A DNA stretch of 64,000 nucleotides from an uncultured Aequorivita sp. (GTDB lineage Bacteria > Bacteroidota > Bacteroidia > Flavobacteriales > Flavobacteriaceae), in NCBI GenBank assembly GCA_937125455.1, contig CAKZLK010000016.1:62001-126000 (forward strand), written 5' to 3'. A model generated the notes under the pieces. That model searched no databases. It worked only from the letters and a program-made list of their open reading frames with translations, and was not told the DNA's origin. Each line of letters starts with the position of its first letter. The first letter of the stretch is position 1. Shown one piece after another: positions 61,685 to 64,000 of the stretch. A program made the position numbers and the translations under genes.

Positions 61685-63139
61685 ATGCCGGAAACCATAT
61701 TAGGTGACAAGGAATTTGAAAACATTCCTTCCATAAAAAGTAAGGCTTTACGAATTAACCTAAACGAAAACATCTACGGTACTTTTGCCGAAATTGGTGC
61801 TGGACAGGAAACGGTTCGTAATTTTTTCAGAGCTGGTGGGGCCTCTGGAACTATTGCAAAAACAATGTCTGCCTATGATAAAGATTTTAGCGATGCTATT
61901 TATGGCATTGAAGAAGACGGTAGATATGTTACTGAAGCGCGTCTCATTAAAATGCTTTCACACGAAATCAATTTAATTGAAGAGCGTATTATACGCCAAA
62001 AACATCCTAATAAACTATTTTTTGCATACGCAAATACTGTTGCAACCATAGATTTTGCAAAGCAATATAAAGGTCACGGCTGGGTTGGTATACGCTATCA
62101 AGTAGATCCAAAGGAACCTTACAACGAAATAGCTCTTCACGTTCGCTTTCACGAAAATGACGCACAATTACAGCAAATTACACTTGGAATACTTGGTGTA
62201 AACCTAATTTATGGAGCTTACTATAAATACGACCAACCAAAAAAATTGCTTCGTTATTTGTACGACCATATTGATAAAGACAAGATTGAAATAGATACCA
62301 TTAACTTTTCTGGTCCACGTTTTAAAGATGTGGACAATCGTTTAATGAGCCTCCAGTTAATCAAAAATGGAATGACCGATGCGGTTATGTTTGGCCCTGA
62401 TGGTCATAACATTCTTCCCGCAAGAATTCTTTACAAGAAAAACATACTCGCTCTTCGCGGAAGCTTTAGGCCCGTAACTAAGGTTAACATTGATATGTTT
62501 GAACGCTCCTACAAAATGTTTCTCGATGAAAATAGGGTAGAAAAAGAACGCACCGAGGTTATTTTTGAAATAACACTTTCAAACCTTCGTTCAGAAGGTG
62601 AAATTGATGAGGAAGATTTTATGGACCGTGCAAGGCTGCTATGTTCGCTCGGCCACACTGTAATGATTTCGAATTTTCAGGAATATTACAAATTAGTTGA
62701 ATATTTCTCCCGCTATACCAAAATGCGTATGGGACTTGCTATGGGCGTTAACAATTTAGTGGATATTTTTGACGAGAAGTATTATCGCCATTTGAGTGGA
62801 GGGATTTTGGAAGCCTTTGGAAAACTATTTTTTAAAGACTTGAAAGTATATCTCTACCCAATGAAAGATCCAGAAACTGGAGGGTATACAAACAGTGAAA
62901 ACTTGAAAGTACACCCGCGAATGAAAGAATTGTACAAATTCTTCAAATACAACGGAAAAGTTGTTGATATAACAGATTACAATCCAGAAATTCTTGATAT
63001 ATTCTCTAGAGAGGTACTCGCAAAAATAGAAAATGGCGAAGAAGGCTGGGAAGAAATGTTACCTGCGGGTGTTTCCGAAATAATTAAAGAAAAACACCTA
63101 TTCAATTGCAAAGGAAAAACTGAAAAAATTAGTGATTAA
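61685..63139 (+). CDS. Conserved 484-residue protein of unknown function
   Basis: A soluble protein without signal peptide or membrane segment. Conserved stretches such as IYGTFAEIGAGQETVRNFF, ASGTIAKTMSAYDKDFSD, HGWVGIRYQVDP, FGPDGHNILPARILYKK and MGLAMGVNNLVDIFDEKYY mark a well-preserved family that I know mainly from Bacteroidota and a few other phyla; it is sometimes given names such as nicotinate-nucleotide adenylyltransferase or TonB receptor, for which no motif is present here. The nucleotide-sensing look of the first motif is only suggestive. Confidence 0.8.
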   Translation: MPETILGDKEFENIPSIKSKALRINLNENIYGTFAEIGAGQETVRNFFRAGGASGTIAKTMSAYDKDFSDAIYGIEEDGRYVTEARLIKMLSHEINLIEERIIRQKHPNKLFFAYANTVATIDFAKQYKGHGWVGIRYQVDPKEPYNEIALHVRFHENDAQLQQITLGILGVNLIYGAYYKYDQPKKLLRYLYDHIDKDKIEIDTINFSGPRFKDVDNRLMSLQLIKNGMTDAVMFGPDGHNILPARILYKKNILALRGSFRPVTKVNIDMFERSYKMFLDENRVEKERTEVIFEITLSNLRSEGEIDEEDFMDRARLLCSLGHTVMISNFQEYYKLVEYFSRYTKMRMGLAMGVNNLVDIFDEKYYRHLSGGILEAFGKLFFKDLKVYLYPMKDPETGGYTNSENLKVHPRMKELYKFFKYNGKVVDITDYNPEILDIFSREVLAKIENGEEGWEEMLPAGVSEIIKEKHLFNCKGKTEKISD

Positions 63140-63591
63140 TTCATCAATATTTGAGCTGCGTGGTCTTTTGTTTTAACCTTATCAATCACGCGCTCAATTA
63201 TTCCATCTTTGTCAATAATAAAAGTTTTCCTGTGAATTCCATCATACTCCTTTCCCATAAACTTTTTTGGTCCCCAAACTCCAAAAGCATTGATTACTTC
63301 TCTATTTTCGTCTGCTAATAAAGGGAAAGGGAAGCTATATTTTTCTTTAAAGTTTTTTTGGCGTTTTTCATTGTCAGCACTCACACCCAACAATTCATAA
63401 CCTTCATTTTGAAGTTCTTTATAATTATCGCGAAGATTGCAGGCTTCAGCTGTACAACCTGGTGTATTGGCTTTTGGATAGAAAAAAACAATCCATTTTT
63501 TTCCTTCAAAATCTTTTGAGGAAATACTGTTTCCGTCTTGATCGTTCACTTTAAAATCTGGGGCTTTATCGCCTACCGTTAATGTTTTCAT
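63136..63591 (-). CDS. bcp: Thioredoxin-dependent peroxiredoxin (Bcp/PrxQ)
   Basis: A 151-residue PrxQ. The peroxidatic and resolving Cys are C46 and C51 in TPGCTAEAC; the FFYPKANTPGC segment and LGVSADNEKRQKNF are typical. It reduces peroxides with thioredoxin. Start at ATG 63591 (MKTLTVGDKAP); an in-frame extension to 63633 would run across the nth promoter. Its stop overlaps the convergent 61685 gene's stop by four bases. Confidence 0.94.
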   Translation of the reverse strand: MKTLTVGDKAPDFKVNDQDGNSISSKDFEGKKWIVFFYPKANTPGCTAEACNLRDNYKELQNEGYELLGVSADNEKRQKNFKEKYSFPFPLLADENREVINAFGVWGPKKFMGKEYDGIHRKTFIIDKDGIIERVIDKVKTKDHAAQILMN

Positions 63592-63597
63592 TATCTT

Positions 63598-63605
63598 TAT
63601 TTTTG
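63598..63605 (+). promoter_or_regulatory. Bacteroidota -7 element of nth
   Basis: TATTTTTG matches TAnnTTTG and ends 16 bases before the nth ATG, in the 30-base divergent gap with bcp. Confidence 0.5.
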
Positions 63606-63621
63606 TATAAAAATACTTAAA

Positions 63622-64000
63622 ATGACCAAGCAAGAAAAGGTAAACTTTGTTATTGATACGTTAAATAAGATTTATCCACAAGTCCCAATACCATTAGAAC
63701 ATAAAGACCCATATACACTATTGATTGCCGTTCTGCTTTCTGCCCAAAGTACTGATGTCCGGGTAAACCAGATCACACCACTTCTATTTGAGATAGCAGA
63801 CAACCCTTACGATATGGTAAAACTTACTGTGGAAGAAATAAGGGATATAATAAAACCAGTTGGCCTTTCGCCTATGAAATCTAAAGGAATACACGGCCTT
63901 TCAAAAATTTTAATAGAGAAGTACAACGGTAAGGTGCCCGCAGATTTTAAAGCATTGGAATCGTTTCCAGCCGTCGGTCACAAAACAGCAAGTGTTGTGA
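63622..64000 (+). CDS. nth: Endonuclease III, 3' truncated by the window end
   Basis: The first 126 residues of a base-excision DNA glycosylase/AP lyase for oxidised pyrimidines. The opening PYTLLIAVLLSAQSTDVRVN is diagnostic, and the helix-hairpin-helix reads ALESFPAVGHKTASVV with the catalytic Lys in GHKT. The catalytic Asp and Fe-S Cys lie beyond the window. Confidence 0.93.
   Translation, partial: MTKQEKVNFVIDTLNKIYPQVPIPLEHKDPYTLLIAVLLSAQSTDVRVNQITPLLFEIADNPYDMVKLTVEEIRDIIKPVGLSPMKSKGIHGLSKILIEKYNGKVPADFKALESFPAVGHKTASVV

Noticed and set aside
1-64000. tRNA, rRNA, CRISPR array, insertion sequence or prophage genes.
   Set aside because: The gaps between genes are short and were read without finding cloverleaf-like sequence, regular spacer repeats, transposase motifs or phage structural genes.

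Overview
The window looks like part of the chromosome of a Flavobacteriaceae bacterium (phylum Bacteroidota), perhaps close to Aequorivita; the genus is a guess. The evidence is AT-rich DNA, weak Shine-Dalgarno sites, many genes preceded by the Bacteroidota -7 element TAnnTTTG, and lineage-typical families (DUF3822, DUF6146, DUF6787, BatA-like proteins, a short DnaX, a TonB receptor with a carboxypeptidase-regulatory domain). No phage, plasmid, insertion sequence, CRISPR array, tRNA or rRNA gene was seen. This is mostly housekeeping core DNA with a few unusual genes.

Layout. 1-9.4 kb: a truncated VPS10-type beta-propeller gene, a succinate-semialdehyde dehydrogenase, gcvT-glutaminase-SDR-pterin dehydratase, a YebC-family regulator and a propeller lipoprotein. 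9.5-13.9 kb (minus): an acyltransferase next to a 609-residue fusion of Kdo cytidylyltransferase (KdsB) with a KdnB-like iron alcohol dehydrogenase, a DUF4126 membrane protein and a RecD-like helicase. 14-21.2 kb: a DUF3822-rsmD cluster with a terminator-like hairpin inside a coding start, RNase P RNA (minus strand), dnaX with an A10 slippery run, miaE, a vanadium haloperoxidase and a 42-residue membrane protein missed by usual length cut-offs. 21.4-36 kb (minus): ppx-ppk1-sixA, pdxH, rnz, pyrB-pyrR, rpsA, parC, a small lipoprotein and parE. 36-47 kb: cbpA-cbpM, a PAP2 phosphatase, ychF, two related secreted proteins flanking a tandem pair of membrane-anchored hydrolases, ferredoxin, acyl-CoA reductase, serC-serA and DUF937. 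47-50.5 kb: DUF6146-DUF6787-His/Cys-rich protein-TonB receptor, probably a metal-related uptake operon. 50.5-64 kb: folE, a LolD-like ATPase, a TIGR02757 protein, two tandem GAF histidine kinases (the second frameshifted), a BatA-like protein, a dihydroorotase homologue without its metal ligands, two small membrane proteins, an esterase, a PhnP-like hydrolase, a conserved protein of unknown role, a peroxiredoxin and the start of nth.

Most interesting: the KdsB-KdnB fusion, which suggests that the lipopolysaccharide inner core contains 8-amino-Kdo; the dnaX A10 run, where a one-base slip in either direction meets a stop within about 30 bases and would give a gamma-like protein of about 360 residues; the inactive dihydroorotase; the intragenic terminator in the DUF3822 gene; and the frameshift in the catalytic G1 box of the second GAF kinase. 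Functional statements rest on motif recognition by eye; no database search was run.
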